A stretch of DNA of 64,000 bases from Sanguinoderma infundibulare (taxonomy: Eukaryota; Basidiomycota; Agaricomycetes; Polyporales; Polyporaceae): NCBI GenBank assembly GCA_032821775.1, contig JAVLRN010000007.1, forward strand, positions 1,488,001 through 1,552,000, given 5' to 3'. The position numbers were made by a program, and so were the translations under genes. The notes beneath the pieces are model-generated. The model did no database searches. It was not told where the DNA came from and saw only the letters and a list, made by a program, of their open reading frames with translations. Numbering within the stretch: position 1 is the stretch's first letter; each line of letters begins with the position of its first letter. This document shows, piece after piece, positions 12,011-23,051 of the stretch.

Positions 12011-13618
12011 TCCTCATTCGAGGGCGGGGGCTAGATGGACACTCGGGTGCGTCGATGAGTAGTGATGGGGGTCGTACGAATGTCGCAGTAGAACGTAGAG
12101 GTCGTCGGACGATGTGTCGAAAGCAAGCGATAGCGGGCGAAGAGAGAGAGAGGGCGGAGCAAGCGAGGATTAGCGGCAAGTGCGAGGGAGTAGTGGGCGT
12201 GAAGGTCGTAAATATGGACGGCAGTGGGGATAGGACGACGGTCTCTGGGAGGGAAGCACCCCGCAGGGAACACAGGTCGGATTCGGAAGTGGATTCGGGC
12301 AAGGGCGCAGGCGGAGAGGGCAGACAGTCGCAGACAGTCGCAGACAGACAGAGCCAGACGTCCTCTTCTGTTCGTATTCCGTCACGCCCGTTACATGCCC
12401 TGTGACCCACGCGTATTCGTCGCGTCGCGCGCCAGGCCCTGCCCTCTAGGTTCCCGTTCCCTCCCAACCGATCCTCAGCATGCCACCTCCGATTGCCCTT
12501 CCGATCCCCCAACGTCGTCGGCCTAAGACCGACCTCTATGTTTCTGTCCTGCCAAGTACAAAGACACGATGCACCCTTTTTCTCTCTCGATGTTACTTGT
12601 CGATCCCCCCGCACCGATCTCGCCTCGTCGTCCCCAATTCGGGCAGCCCCGTGCGCTAGAACTTATCTGGACACCGTTAAGCTCTCATCCTTGAAATCAC
12701 CGCTCGAACTTCCCGCGATATCTCCGGTCCCCACACTATCTCACTGCGGTCCCGGACAGGTACTGCCCGCACGGGACTCGTCCTCCGCGGTGTACGCCTA
12801 CGCCAAGCAATCGTTGTACTTGACCTCAACACTGCATCCAGATGTGCTCAGGCTCAGAATCGTTGCGCACTCTCCTCATCTGTTCTATGTAATCACTGGC
12901 CTCTGACCGTCTGACCCGCAACAACACATGACCACCACAGGATCCGTCTCTTTTGTTTTCTACCCCTTCCTCTCGCACGAGGTCACGCCTCCGTCAATCT
13001 CATTTCGTAAGCTTTGGCGCGACCTTGGCCGTCCAGTCAACGTCCAGCAAGTACTCGCCGCTCTTGCTTTCTGCGCAGTTCGGATCTGGAACCAATTCTC
13101 CCCGGCGAATACTTAAGTGCTTCCATTCCTTTACCACGCATGCATTCCCGTGAGAAGCATATCCCTCTCCATGGACAACATCCTCTCCAGCTGCCCGGCA
13201 TGTCTGTCTAATCTAGGGCGCACAGGCATGGTTCACTCCTTTTCGAGCATTCTGCATATCCTCTTGGCGACTTGTCGCTCATTCCACACGCACTCGCAGT
13301 CCCTCACTTCATTAACCTTGTCCTAATCACAACCAAACGTACCAATGACATCAGTACTCTCGCTCCGTCGACCCACCTTATCAGCTCCTTTTATCTACTT
13401 GAGTTCCTACATCCCAAGTCCCGCAAAACCCCGAACACGAGCGCCCAGCGTCATCTCGAGAACATACACTTCGTAAGTATGCCGCTATCTATTCTCTTGC
13501 CCCATCCACGCATGCAAGTATTTCTAAACGACCCTTGTCTCAGGAGGCGCCTTCGCCATTCTCCATCCTTCTCAACCTACCCTCTCCTCGCCTTCGCCAA
13601 GCTTGTGAAAGATCGACT
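12011..13618. other. Divergent intergenic region between the RasGEF and NiCoT genes
   Basis: I see no gene in 1.6 kb. It must hold both promoters and 5' UTRs. A short tandem of a CAGACAGTCG unit lies at about 12333-12360. A CAG acceptor at about 13543 shortly before the NiCoT ATG hints at a 5' UTR intron. Long frames here are Ser/Pro/Arg-rich and lack family features. Confidence 0.45.
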
Positions 13619-16500
13619 ATGTTCTGGCGCTTGAGCAAACCGACCCGCCTCCCGCAACTTACCCTCTTCGGCCGCTCCACCCTCCTGCTGGCCGCTGAGC
13701 TCTTGGCCAACGCCGTCTGCTGGACCGTCACCGCCATCCTCTTCGGCCGCAAACCGGAAACGCGTTCAATTCTGTCGCTTGCCCTCTTAGCTTGGGTCAG
13801 TCTGGTAACTTTTTTTTTCCAATTCGAGGACATTTCATGCCCGATACTTATCCTTATTTATCAACGCCTTTAATGCCGCCGCCCTCTCTCCGTCCATACC
13901 ATTCATGTTCGACAGACGATTGGGCTTAGACATGGTGTGTACATCTTTTGATTCTGCGGGCTTTAGACCAGATCAGTCGGATGTGGTCCATCGAACCTTA
14001 TCGGAGAGACGCTGGGCGTCCGCGAATATTTGCTCAAGCCACCGAAGCTCAGCCCAGATCTGGCATATCCTTTCAGCAGCCATGCCAATCTCACTCAGTA
14101 TGTTCTGGTTGCCCCACCGTCATCGTCACCTAAGGGCTGTAGTCTTCACATCGTCGATAATTTGTTTTTGCTCCGCCTGCACCCCCGCGTTGGACCGGAG
14201 AGCTTAGTGAACCACCCATCCAACAGCTCTCGATGCGGACCACATCAGGTATCGTTCGCTCTTCGCTCGTACGTGCCCTTGACAGTCGTCTTTTCCGAAG
14301 AATGCAGGGAAGCTCATTCGAAATCATTTGCTCCCAGGTTATGCCAAAGGCGTCGTGGCTAAGTCGCCCCGCGAGGAAGTGCCATCGATAACGCCACCCG
14401 GAGTCTCATCAACATGGGACAGCTGCCGGTAACTTGCGGCCTCTTCTTTTCGCTCGGGCACAGCACTATTGTGATAGTCGTGGTGAGTCTCCCACCGCTC
14501 TACGGTCTTCTCTGTGATTTTCGGCAAGCCCGACTTGGGGTGGCACGTTCAAACATTGGGTGCAATGTTATGTCCTCGAGGGCCTCCACGAACACACCAG
14601 TATCCTTCGAACGAGGTATACAAGTGAGCAGTCACGATGCGGGTGCGAATGGTATTAAACTTGATGGAAGTCTGACACCGGTGGCAACATTCATGCGCCT
14701 GCCCAAAGGAACCCTTGTCAACATGTCTGGTGGAAGGGTCTACCTGTTCCCTCCTTCCCGCAAAACATCAGAGGCGCCCACTGTCCGGTAGTTCGGATCC
14801 AGTACCGTCGGATCAAAACACGAGGCACAGCCAGGTCGCATTCGGCGAACTCTGTGTGGTTATCCACACCTTCCAAACAGAACCTGCTGTCCTGCGCTGT
14901 CGTCATCGCTGACTTACAACCTCATTCCAAACCAGAACGTCGCCATCGCAATCAGCACGGACGTCTATGACCGCATGCAGGGCGTGGGAGAGGTTGGGGG
15001 TATCGTAGGTAACCGCCTCTCCATCTGCTGCCTTTATCGCCAGGCATTTAATAACCCTGCCGTCCGATCCTCATTTGTTTCCGACGCGACGACTGCGAAC
15101 AGGTGCTGCCGTCAGCGCGGCTTTCTTGTTCATCGTCGGGCTTGCAAACTCTGTCATCCTGTATAGGATTCTGCAGAAACGCCGCCAGGTGCGTATTATG
15201 AACGTCATCACGCCCCCCTACATTCCTTCCTGAACACGCCTCTCACGGCAGATCAAGAAGCGTCTCGCGGAACGCAGGGCCGAGGGCGAACGAGCACAGG
15301 GCGAAGACCCAGAGGAAGCCGATGGCTCGCACCAAAATACACTCATGATGCGGCTCATTGGCCCCGTCGTCACCTTTGTCGACCGTCCGTGGAAGATGTA
15401 TCCCGTTGGCGTTCTATTTGGCTTCGGTCAGTCCGCCCCATCGTCCCCCCACATGGTCCATGTTTCCACTTTTCACAGCGGCAGTTGACCTTCTCCGATC
15501 CCACAGGCTTCGACACCGCGTCATCGATCGCCCTCCTCGCCATCTCCGCCATCGCGAAGCGCGGCCCCGACGGGCAACAAATCAAGCCCGCAGACATCAT
15601 CGTCCTCCCAGTGCGTACTCACGCGAGCCGTCGCTCGCGTCCCGCGGAAAGTTTAATTGAACGCTGATCCACCTTTATCTTCCATCTGCATCCTTATTGT
15701 CGTCGTCACCCACGATACCCCGCGCAGCTACTGTTCACCGTCGGCATGACACTGGTCGACTCCCTGGATTCGACAATAATGCTGTATTCATACGCGGGCT
15801 TCCCGGAGCGGTCTTTCGCCCTTTTAGAGCGACGCTCCTCGAGCCTCCCGCGGGCCAGATCCCGCGCCGATACGGAGGTCGAGGCCGCAGCCGCGACGGT
15901 GAACGTCGAGCCCCCGGAACCCGGACCTGAACCCGAACCCGAACCCGCTTGTGAAAAGTCGACCCGGAAGGCCGTCAAGGACGACGAAGCTTTGGTCGCA
16001 GTGCATTCGGAGGATGACGGCAATGTGCGCGACCACGGCAGGACGATGCGCGTGAAGCACAACGCGATGTCCAACCTGAGCATCATCCTCACCGCCATGA
16101 GTATCATGGTCGCGTTCAGGTAATAATGGGCTCACCAGCGAGACGCAAACGAACTAATTGGGGGGTATGACACGGCAGCATCTCGTTGATCACGACTATG
16201 GGCCTCATCGGCGAGCACTGCACCCCATGCCAGCATGCCGCCAATACACCGCACGGCGGGGGCCTTGCGGGGAAGTGGTGGAGAGGTTGGGCCAGCGTAT
16301 GTGTGCAATCGTGCGATATTTCGAGACCCGCTGCTGACCTAGGGATTGGCGAATCGGGGCAGGCCAACGACAATAGCGGGTATATCGGTGCAGCGATCGT
16401 TGCTTCGTTCGTCTTCGTGGTCGGCACCTGGTACGCCTCTCGGTTTCTGTACCGGAAGTGGCGAGCGCGACGTAATAGGAACGCGGCACAAGGGCACTGA
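13619..16500 (+). CDS. Nickel/cobalt transporter, NiCoT (HoxN/NixA) family
   Basis: Membrane permease for Ni2+ or Co2+, probably at the plasma membrane, serving urease or other Ni enzymes. Exons: 13619-13795, 13916-13934, 14227-14248, 14380-14482, 14936-15008, 15103-15188, 15252-15426, 15507-15610, 15728-16119, 16179-16296, 16363-16500 (468 residues). The family signature RHALDADHISAIDN (residues 64-77) is pieced together from exons of 19, 22 and 103 nt. GLFFSLGHST (about 93-102), GFDTASSIALLA and LFTVGMTLVDSLDS are further NiCoT motifs. A hydrophilic Glu/Pro/Ala-rich loop (about residues 300-355) separates the last helices. Introns 2 (292 nt) and 4 (453 nt) are much longer than the usual 50-70 nt. 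The last intron is a multiple of three without stops, so retention would stay in frame. Convergent with the cyclin gene, 97 bp apart. Confidence 0.88.
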
Positions 16501-16597
16501 GCAGGAAAACAATCAGGATAGAAGGAACCGTAACAATTTAATACAGTGTATCCATCGTACAGGCACCAAGCGAAATATATCACCTAGCGTCCTCCCA

Positions 16598-17990
16598 TTA
16601 CGCATCATCCACCATCGCTGGCGGAGCGAACATGAACCTCACCGTCTTGTCATTCCTGCCAAGCAATGTCGAGTCGGACTTGTTGAAGTTGATATCCTCG
16701 CCCGCAGCCGCGCTCTCGCGAACCCTTGACGGATGCTCCGCTTCGCGCATGACAATCTTGAGTCGAATGAGCTGGTCCGCCTTGTAAGGGACCGGCGGTG
16801 GTCTCGGGACCGCCTGTTGACCAACGCTGTGCGACAGGTGGGGGGATGGGGAGGAAGGCGTGTGTGGGGAGGTGTTCGCAGCGGGATTTTGTGAGGCGGC
16901 TATGAGGAGATCGATGATGGCATGTGCTATCTCCTCGATGTCTTCTATATGCGCCTGGAACTGTCGGCCCCAGTCGCCCGACTTGCTCAGTGTAGCAGCA
17001 ATCTGATGGGCAGTATTATGCCCTGGGCGTTCTGGGGACGTCCCGCGCTCGAAAGACGATAGCAGGGCGGCGACGTATAGACACCCAAGAGCCACAACGT
17101 GGGGAGGGTACTGAAGATTGAGTAATGTTCGGAAACTACGGGAGAGTGAACAACGTGCCTCGCGAGACGGCAAGTTAGGCTTACCTGTCGGTGGCTAGTC
17201 GGTAGGCTAGTTTGGCCAACTTCTTGGTCGCTGTTGGAATCATGAGAGGCCGCAGAGAAACATTGGGCAAGCTACAGACCTCCAAACGCGCGGCTGATCT
17301 TTATGACGTAGGGAAACGGCAACCGAGTGTTGAAGTTGAAGCAAATTGTCTCAACGATAAGTCGCTCTATGGCAAGTAGTCTTTGGCGGTCCTGCTCAAT
17401 GACCTGTTCTCATGTTAGCAAGAGAAAGCGTATGGAATACTCGGACTGACATTGGGGTCTATGTCTATCTCACCACCCATCGCCTTCGCCTTCGCCGCTC
17501 GCTCCGGGTAGCGCACTCCGTAGGAGGCCACAAGAACATCGCGCGTCTTTTTCAGCGTGTCGTGTATCTTGCACGACACAAACAAGGCAGCTAAGCACAC
17601 GTCCTGGGCAGCATGGTAAGGGATCAAGACGTTTTATCAAGGGAAAGTGCATACATGGAACGCGAAATCTTTGCGAGGGAAGAATAGGTGGAAACGGTGG
17701 TAAAGGTTCTGCGCCGTGGCAATGGTCTTCCTTGGGCTGTCACCTTGGTAAGCTCAGCTCCAAATGCACTACTTTGCTTAGGTGAGGACTCACAAGCCAA
17801 TATCAGACCCAACGGCCTCGAGGAAGCCACAGGCCCCTTGCCGGGCCTTCTCCTCTTGTGTCACGGAGAGCTTTCCCCGCTGCTTTTCAGACAGCCTCTC
17901 GACTTCCTGAGGAGTAAAGTACGGCAAGTGGTACTTAAAATAGTTTGCAGGAATCAGCGAGGGTGGGTCGCCGCGGTAGTCGATGGCCAT
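16598..17990 (-). CDS. Cyclin, Ctk2/cyclin-K-like (RNA polymerase II CTD kinase partner)
   Basis: Likely regulatory subunit of a transcriptional CDK that phosphorylates the RNA polymerase II C-terminal domain in the nucleus. Exons (minus): 17990-17794, 17736-17655, 17603-17451, 17403-17280, 17230-17185, 17135-16598; 379 residues, all phases consistent. The N-terminus YHLPYFTPQEVERLSEKQRG leads into a first cyclin box (TIATAQNLYHRFHLFFPRKDF, then CLAALFVSCKIHDTLKKTRDV). A second box follows (RLLAIERLIVETICFNFN ... LAKLAYRLATDSFRTLLNLQYPPHVVALGCLY). The C-terminal ~100 residues are Ser/Pro-rich. KKTRDVL after a CKIHDT segment resembles Ctk2/cyclin-K/T and not cell-cycle cyclins. The exact subclass (CTK2, cyclin K or Pch1/Bur2) is not settled by eye. 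Confidence 0.8.
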
Positions 17991-18059
17991 GGTCGCAGTC
18001 GGAGGTCAGGATGGTTGGTGGGCGCTTGCCGCACTCACGACTTGCTCCTGGCCTCGTTC
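17991..18059. promoter_or_regulatory. 69-bp bidirectional promoter between the cyclin and PIG-U start codons
   Basis: The two modelled start codons face away from each other with only 69 bp between them, so 5' UTRs and promoter elements must overlap or lie within the opposite gene. Confidence 0.5.
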
Positions 18060-19701
18060 ATGGACGGCGACTCCGACCTCACCTTCCTTGCTCTCGCTGC
18101 CGTTCGACTCGCGCTTAGCTTCGCACCACTACCTGAGGCTCTCAAACATGACCAGCAGCTCTCGACACCACTGACGTCCTACTCACGGTGTGCGGAGGTT
18201 CTTTCATGAGATCATGATCGGTCGCTTACAAGCTTGTGCAGTACTCGAGGGCATCTACCTGTTTGAACATGGGATCGACCCGTATTCAGGAGGGGGATTT
18301 AGACATGTGCGTGGTTCTCAATGTCTTGGTATCTCTGTTCCTCACGTTGTCTCAGTCCCCTCTGTTGCTGTCGCTATTCTCTACGGCGCTGCCATTGACG
18401 CGCTACACGTCGCCAGTTCTGTGGGCCGCTACGGATGTTGTCGCTGCATGGGCACTGGTTCGAATATGGAGGTTGAGGACAGGCGCGAAAAGGACGACAA
18501 GGGACCGACAGGTTGCCGCACTGTACGTTCACGAGTCTGGTCGCGCGTTGCATAGCGTTCATCTTACCTCCAACAGCTATCTATTCAACCCATATATCCT
18601 ACTTCCGAGTTTGGCGCTGTCAACATCTTCATTCGAGAATGCACTGTCTCTTCTTTCCCTGATGTTTGCGTCAAGGGGTGAGTTTTGATTTTTGTTGTTA
18701 CATGGTCAGTCTTCACAATGTGCCTCAGGACGAACGTCGGCATCTCTCTTCACCCTCGCGGCTCTCATCCATCTTTCCCTACCATCCATACTACTCCTTG
18801 TCCCTGTCCTACTCCTGAATATCACCAGGCCTGTGTCACGCCTCGCTTTACCCCGCCCATTTGATGCAGATCTGAAGCGCACATTACCGCTGCTCGCCGA
18901 ATTCCTTGCGTACGCTACCCTCCTCACCGTCGCGTCGACCTTGGTTTGTGGGAACTGGTCTTGGGTTGTGCAGTCGTGGGGAGCATTGTGAGTCACTTTT
19001 GGCAGTCCAGAAGATTACGTGCGCTGACTACAAGCCAGTATCACCCTTCCCGACCTCACGCCCAATCCGGGGATGTGGTGGTACTTCTTCACAGAGATGT
19101 TTGACCACTTCCGACCATTCTTCCTCATGGTCTTTTCGGTACGCCACCAACTTGCAATTTCCGGACGGCCGGCTAATATGAGGTGGAAGATCCACCTGCT
19201 CATATACATTGCCCCAATTTGCATCAAGTTTCAGTACGTACACCTTCCGGTTGATGTGTTTGTCGCGTGCTCACTATTGGTCAGGCACGACATACTCTAC
19301 GCTGCATTCCTCCTCGTTGGCGTCCTGGGGCTCTTCAAACCGTACCCTACGCTCTCCGACCCAGGCTTGTTTATTTCGATGTTCACCCTCTTCCCAGAAG
19401 TATATCCTTGTGAGAGATTCTGGTTGTCTTTTCTTTTAAATTTTGCTGCTAACGCATGCGCTACGCAACAGATCTCCGGCATCCGATTGTGACAGGACTG
19501 ATCCACCTACATGCGTCGCTCCTATTGCCTTTGTTCAACAGCCTCTGGCTGCGGCAAGGGACTGGGAATGCTAACTTCTTCTACGCTTCCACGCTCGTGT
19601 TTGGCATGGGCAACGGTGCAGCTTTGCTGGACGCGGTCTGGGCGGGGCTCCGGATAGCCATCGGACAACTGAAGGAGGGCTACGAGGTGATACAGGAGTG
19701 A
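18060..19701 (+). CDS. PIGU: GPI transamidase subunit PIG-U (Gab1/Cdc91)
   Basis: Multi-span ER membrane subunit of the GPI transamidase, which attaches GPI anchors to proteins; PIG-U is thought to help recognise the GPI lipid. Exons: 18060-18197, 18250-18306, 18356-18522, 18577-18677, 18729-18987, 19039-19138, 19190-19233, 19285-19409, 19472-19701 (406 residues, close to the family size). Family landmarks: DGIDPYSGG-type segment (FEHGIDPYSGGGFRH), YLFNPYILL, the highly conserved LPDLTPNPGMWWYFFTEMFDHF, KPYPTLSDPGL and the C-terminal NANFFYA. Exon 7 (44 nt) was placed by its match to the conserved helix before HDI; other acceptors nearby would break frame. Shares a very short divergent promoter with the cyclin. 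Confidence 0.9.
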
Positions 19702-19940
19702 TTGTGGCTCGTCGTGAATATGATTCTGTTGCTCCATGCTTGCAATATCTTGAGATGTTCCCTTGTCTCATGACGCTGGTTGCATCGCCTGATGCGTAAG
19801 GTCCGTGGTGAAATGTAAGTCCTTGCTGAGTTGCCCTAAGGGCCTGAACGTCGGCTGACGATCAACTTCTTAGGTTAGAGGCGCGCTGTGGAACGCCTTG
19901 TCGGACGGCTAATTACCCTGCTGAAGACGATGCACGAATT

Positions 19941-20344
19941 CTATTCCCGCATCAGGTCAGGGTAAATGTCGAAGAGAATACAAGTGTAGATCCAACAGTC
20001 AGACCGCTTGCGTTCATAGAGCTGGTCGTCTAGCGAAAGCATGACGGCCAACTCGTCCTTCAGGATCACCCCAGCTTCAAGTACTCCTCTCCATGGAAGA
20101 CGTCTTCCGCGTACTCGACTATCTCGTTGGCATTCGTCATAAGCGGACTTGCGCCTGCGGACCAGGCGGACGTGTCTGGAAAGTGCGACGCGCAACCCAT
20201 TCCCTCCCGCGCATCTCGTAGCGCTCTGCCCGACAATCTTGAACAGCGGTCGAGGTGGGCGAAGGGTCCGATGAACGCGCAGCTGGCCTCGGACGTTACC
20301 ACACACTGGCACATGGGCGCTAAACGCGACTCTGAGAAACCCAC
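19941..20344 (-). pseudogene. Small open frames in two registers, possible relic gene
   Basis: Two overlapping minus-strand frames (20344-20066, then continuing to 19941 in another register) together look like one protein of ~130 residues (EEYLKL followed by ILKDELAVMLSLDDQLYER). The switch falls at about 20066-20075 and has no clear splice signals, so this may be a frameshifted remnant or an unrecognised small gene. I do not recognise the family. Confidence 0.25.
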
Positions 20345-20811
20345 CTAAATCGCTTTACGTGTGTCTCACTCGTAGTGGGCATCTGAGCTGACAAGTTCTT
20401 CACCAACACCTTTAATTGAAAGAGTCATCGCTATGTACATAGTACATCCAAGGTGCCGCTGTGCCACAGGACATGAGATGATCGCGCCGTAGGGGAATCA
20501 GTATTCAACCCTCGTCGCGGTTTAACCCTCTCCTTCCTCGCATCGCCCGGGGCGCGCGAAGGAAGCCTATGCCAGATCCATGCGAGGTGCACGAGATCCG
20601 TAGAAGGAGGTCGGCGCGTGTGCTTGCAAAACGAATGCGACGAGAACGTCCGAGGAAAAAGAAAGAGAAGGAAGAGCCGGAGTGAGGACACCACTGTAGA
20701 ACGGAGTAGTCGTCAGCGCCGCACGTCGTCAGAACGGTGGAAGTTTGCGCACCTTGATCTTGCTTGCCCAAAAGAGATGAAGCTAACACTCAAACGCTTA
20801 CACCAAAAAAC
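20345..20811. other. Intergenic, no gene seen
   Basis: Only short frames on both strands; it contains the 3' flank of the gene that ends at 20812. Confidence 0.4.
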
Positions 20812-22383
20812 CTAGGCGGCGGCCGTGCGCGGCATGCGGAAAGAAGTCGGCTCCAATACGAAAGGGTCATCCATCAGATCGTCAACAACGAGCGTGGGGG
20901 AGAGTGTGGAGGAGGTCGTGAAGAACGTGGACGAGGATGTCGGGCACCGGAACCCGCAGAACTCGGGCGTGCGCGGAGCAGGGGTGCTCGGCGGCCACGG
21001 GGAGGTAGTGGAGAATGAGAATTCAGCGTCCGAGCGCGGAGTGCGAGGGGGCGACGAGTAGTTGGATGCGACCTCGTCCAAGCTGTAGCCAGAGCCGAAG
21101 CAGTCGAAGTCGAGCTCAAGAGGATTGGAGACGTCGTCATGGACGCTGAGGCTAGAGCCGAGGGAGTCGGCGCCCAGGTCGAATGCGTCAGCGTCGTCGT
21201 CGAGGCTGCTTGAGGAGCGGATAGATTCGGGAGCCACGTTGACCATGGAATCGTCGTCCCAGCCGTCACCGTCATCCTGGCACTGTCCGCCCAACTCCTC
21301 GGCTTCGAAGTCGTCATACGCCTGGCTCGCGTACATCCCCTCGTCCATGCGGCCCCCAAGACGTTCTTGCCAGACCGCGCAGAGTTCGTCGTGCGCCCAC
21401 TTCTGCTCCGGTATGTCGTGCCGCCTGAGGAACATGTGCGCCTCCTTCTCCCAGCGCACGTTCCGGCCAAGCTGTTGGTAGTCCTCGGACAAGAAGCTGT
21501 CAAGAGGTGCGCAGCCCGATTGCCAGTCCATGAGGACGAAGTCGTTGACCGTCGCGAACACGCCGTGGAACTGGACGCCGATGCGTCTGACATCCAACCC
21601 GGACTCGCCTCGCGCGACGATGGTGAAGACGGTCGAGGACTCGTGGGAAGGGACGACCTCGAGGACGAGCACGACGTAGTGGATGCCAAGGTCGGTCGTC
21701 TCCGGTTGGACGAGGAGGTCGAGACGCATGAAGAGTCGCTGGCACTCTGTCGCGGACCGGTCGAAGAAAGGCACGGGAGGGTACACCCGTCCGGCGAAGG
21801 CTCCGCACTTGTGAGCGAGCCAAGCGCCGATGATGTCGACGTCGTGGTCCATGTCGAACGATACCTCGGCGATGTGCTCTGCCGAGTTGAGATCCGCACG
21901 GTGTGTCTCCTCCGCGAGGATTGCCTGGGGCGTGGACGACAGGGGAGCAGGGGACCTAGCCTTTCCGTAGGAAACGCCGTAAAACGGAGGAGAGAGAGGC
22001 GCAGACACAGCGGCCGGAGAAGAGGGGTCGACTGGAGCGGGTGTACGCACGCCCGTAGAGACTCTGGCCGAATCTACCCGAGCACCGTAACGGGAGTTGT
22101 CGCTGTCGACGGAGACCAAGGAGTCGGCCTGGGTGCGGGTAGCGTTCGACACGGGGTGGGCGCCATGAGCCGTCAGAGTGACCCGGACCTGAATATGAGG
22201 GATGCCGCTGTACAGAGTGGTCTCGAAGGGGGCGTTGGAGGTCCTGTTCCCGCGTCTGACCTTGAAGACTCCCGCAGGCGAATAGAAGACGATGGAGAGA
22301 AGCTTGAGGAACCAAGATGACGCGAAGCAAACCAGATGAAGCATCGCCAAGAACGAGAATAGGAAGAGGAGTGCTGTATACAT
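20812..22383 (-). CDS. Membrane-anchored protein with acidic serine-rich tail, unknown function
   Basis: A single uninterrupted 523-codon frame, unusual for this intron-dense region. The N-terminus (about residues 3-35, LLFLFSFLAMLHLVCFASSWFL) is strongly hydrophobic and would act as a signal anchor. A Ser/Pro/Ala-rich linker follows, then a central folded-looking part (about 165-335) with MDHDVDIIGAWLAHK, VPFFDRSATECQRLF and HYVVLVLEVVPSHES. The last ~180 residues are acidic and Ser/Thr-rich (GWDDDS, SSSSLDDDADAF). No catalytic motif is obvious and I do not recognise the family. The antisense strand also has a long frame (21367-22320), which I take as a shadow. TATA box at 22486-22492. Confidence 0.65.
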   Translation of the reverse strand: MYTALLFLFSFLAMLHLVCFASSWFLKLLSIVFYSPAGVFKVRRGNRTSNAPFETTLYSGIPHIQVRVTLTAHGAHPVSNATRTQADSLVSVDSDNSRYGARVDSARVSTGVRTPAPVDPSSPAAVSAPLSPPFYGVSYGKARSPAPLSSTPQAILAEETHRADLNSAEHIAEVSFDMDHDVDIIGAWLAHKCGAFAGRVYPPVPFFDRSATECQRLFMRLDLLVQPETTDLGIHYVVLVLEVVPSHESSTVFTIVARGESGLDVRRIGVQFHGVFATVNDFVLMDWQSGCAPLDSFLSEDYQQLGRNVRWEKEAHMFLRRHDIPEQKWAHDELCAVWQERLGGRMDEGMYASQAYDDFEAEELGGQCQDDGDGWDDDSMVNVAPESIRSSSSLDDDADAFDLGADSLGSSLSVHDDVSNPLELDFDCFGSGYSLDEVASNYSSPPRTPRSDAEFSFSTTSPWPPSTPAPRTPEFCGFRCPTSSSTFFTTSSTLSPTLVVDDLMDDPFVLEPTSFRMPRTAAA

Positions 22384-22485
22384 GTCGGTTTATAGTGTTG
22401 TGTTGTGTTGAAAGAGTGTAGCGTCAAGGTCAATGGGGGCAAGAGGGCAAGCGTGTCCTGAGGGCCTTCCACTCTTGACCAGGTA

Positions 22486-22492
22486 CTATATA
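22486..22492 (-). promoter_or_regulatory. TATA box of the 20812-22383 gene
   Basis: TATATAG on the minus strand lies about 103 bp upstream of the ATG at 22383. Confidence 0.45.
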
Positions 22493-23051
22493 CGCCCCGG
22501 CGGTGGCTGACAAGTGGGTCGCATGCCGAACCGAATTCGCTCCCTGTTCGCTTTATGTTGCGTGCAAGCCGAGTAGGCTGCCGCGCCTCCCGCAAGCCGC
22601 AGGATGTTGAGGCGAGTAGCAGACTCTGAATCTGCTCCAGATTGAGGTGACTGTTCTGCGTCTGTTCTTGTTCTACTTCTGGGAATGAGATGACTTGCCA
22701 CATTCTTGTTACATAAGGACGACTGTCACGATGACCAAATGAGCGGGGAACAATCGTGGTCGAAATGAGCGGGGAGGGTCGTCCCTGGCGGCGTGAGGAG
22801 AGACTGACCACTGACTGACCCCGCCACAAGCCTCCCGGGCCGAGCATAGCCGATGTATTTACTTTTGAGTTATTTTGGGGACAACCTACCCAAAGCGGCT
22901 ACGACATGGCCAAATGCAGTGTGGCGAGCAAGGTGGTCCGACAGGGGATTTTGTCGAACAGGTCGCTGGCCAGAAGACGTCTCCTCCCCTCGGCTGTCTC
23001 CTCCGTACCAGGTATACCCCACATCTCGTCTGCTCTTCGGCACGCCTCACC
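22493..23051. other. Divergent intergenic region upstream of ERG26
   Basis: No gene is supported. It separates the unknown membrane protein from ERG26 and should hold the ERG26 promoter. Confidence 0.4.

Noticed and set aside
21367..22320. 317-codon frame on the plus strand
   Set aside because: Lies entirely opposite the 20812-22383 gene; its composition mirrors that gene. The minus strand has the membrane anchor and TATA box.
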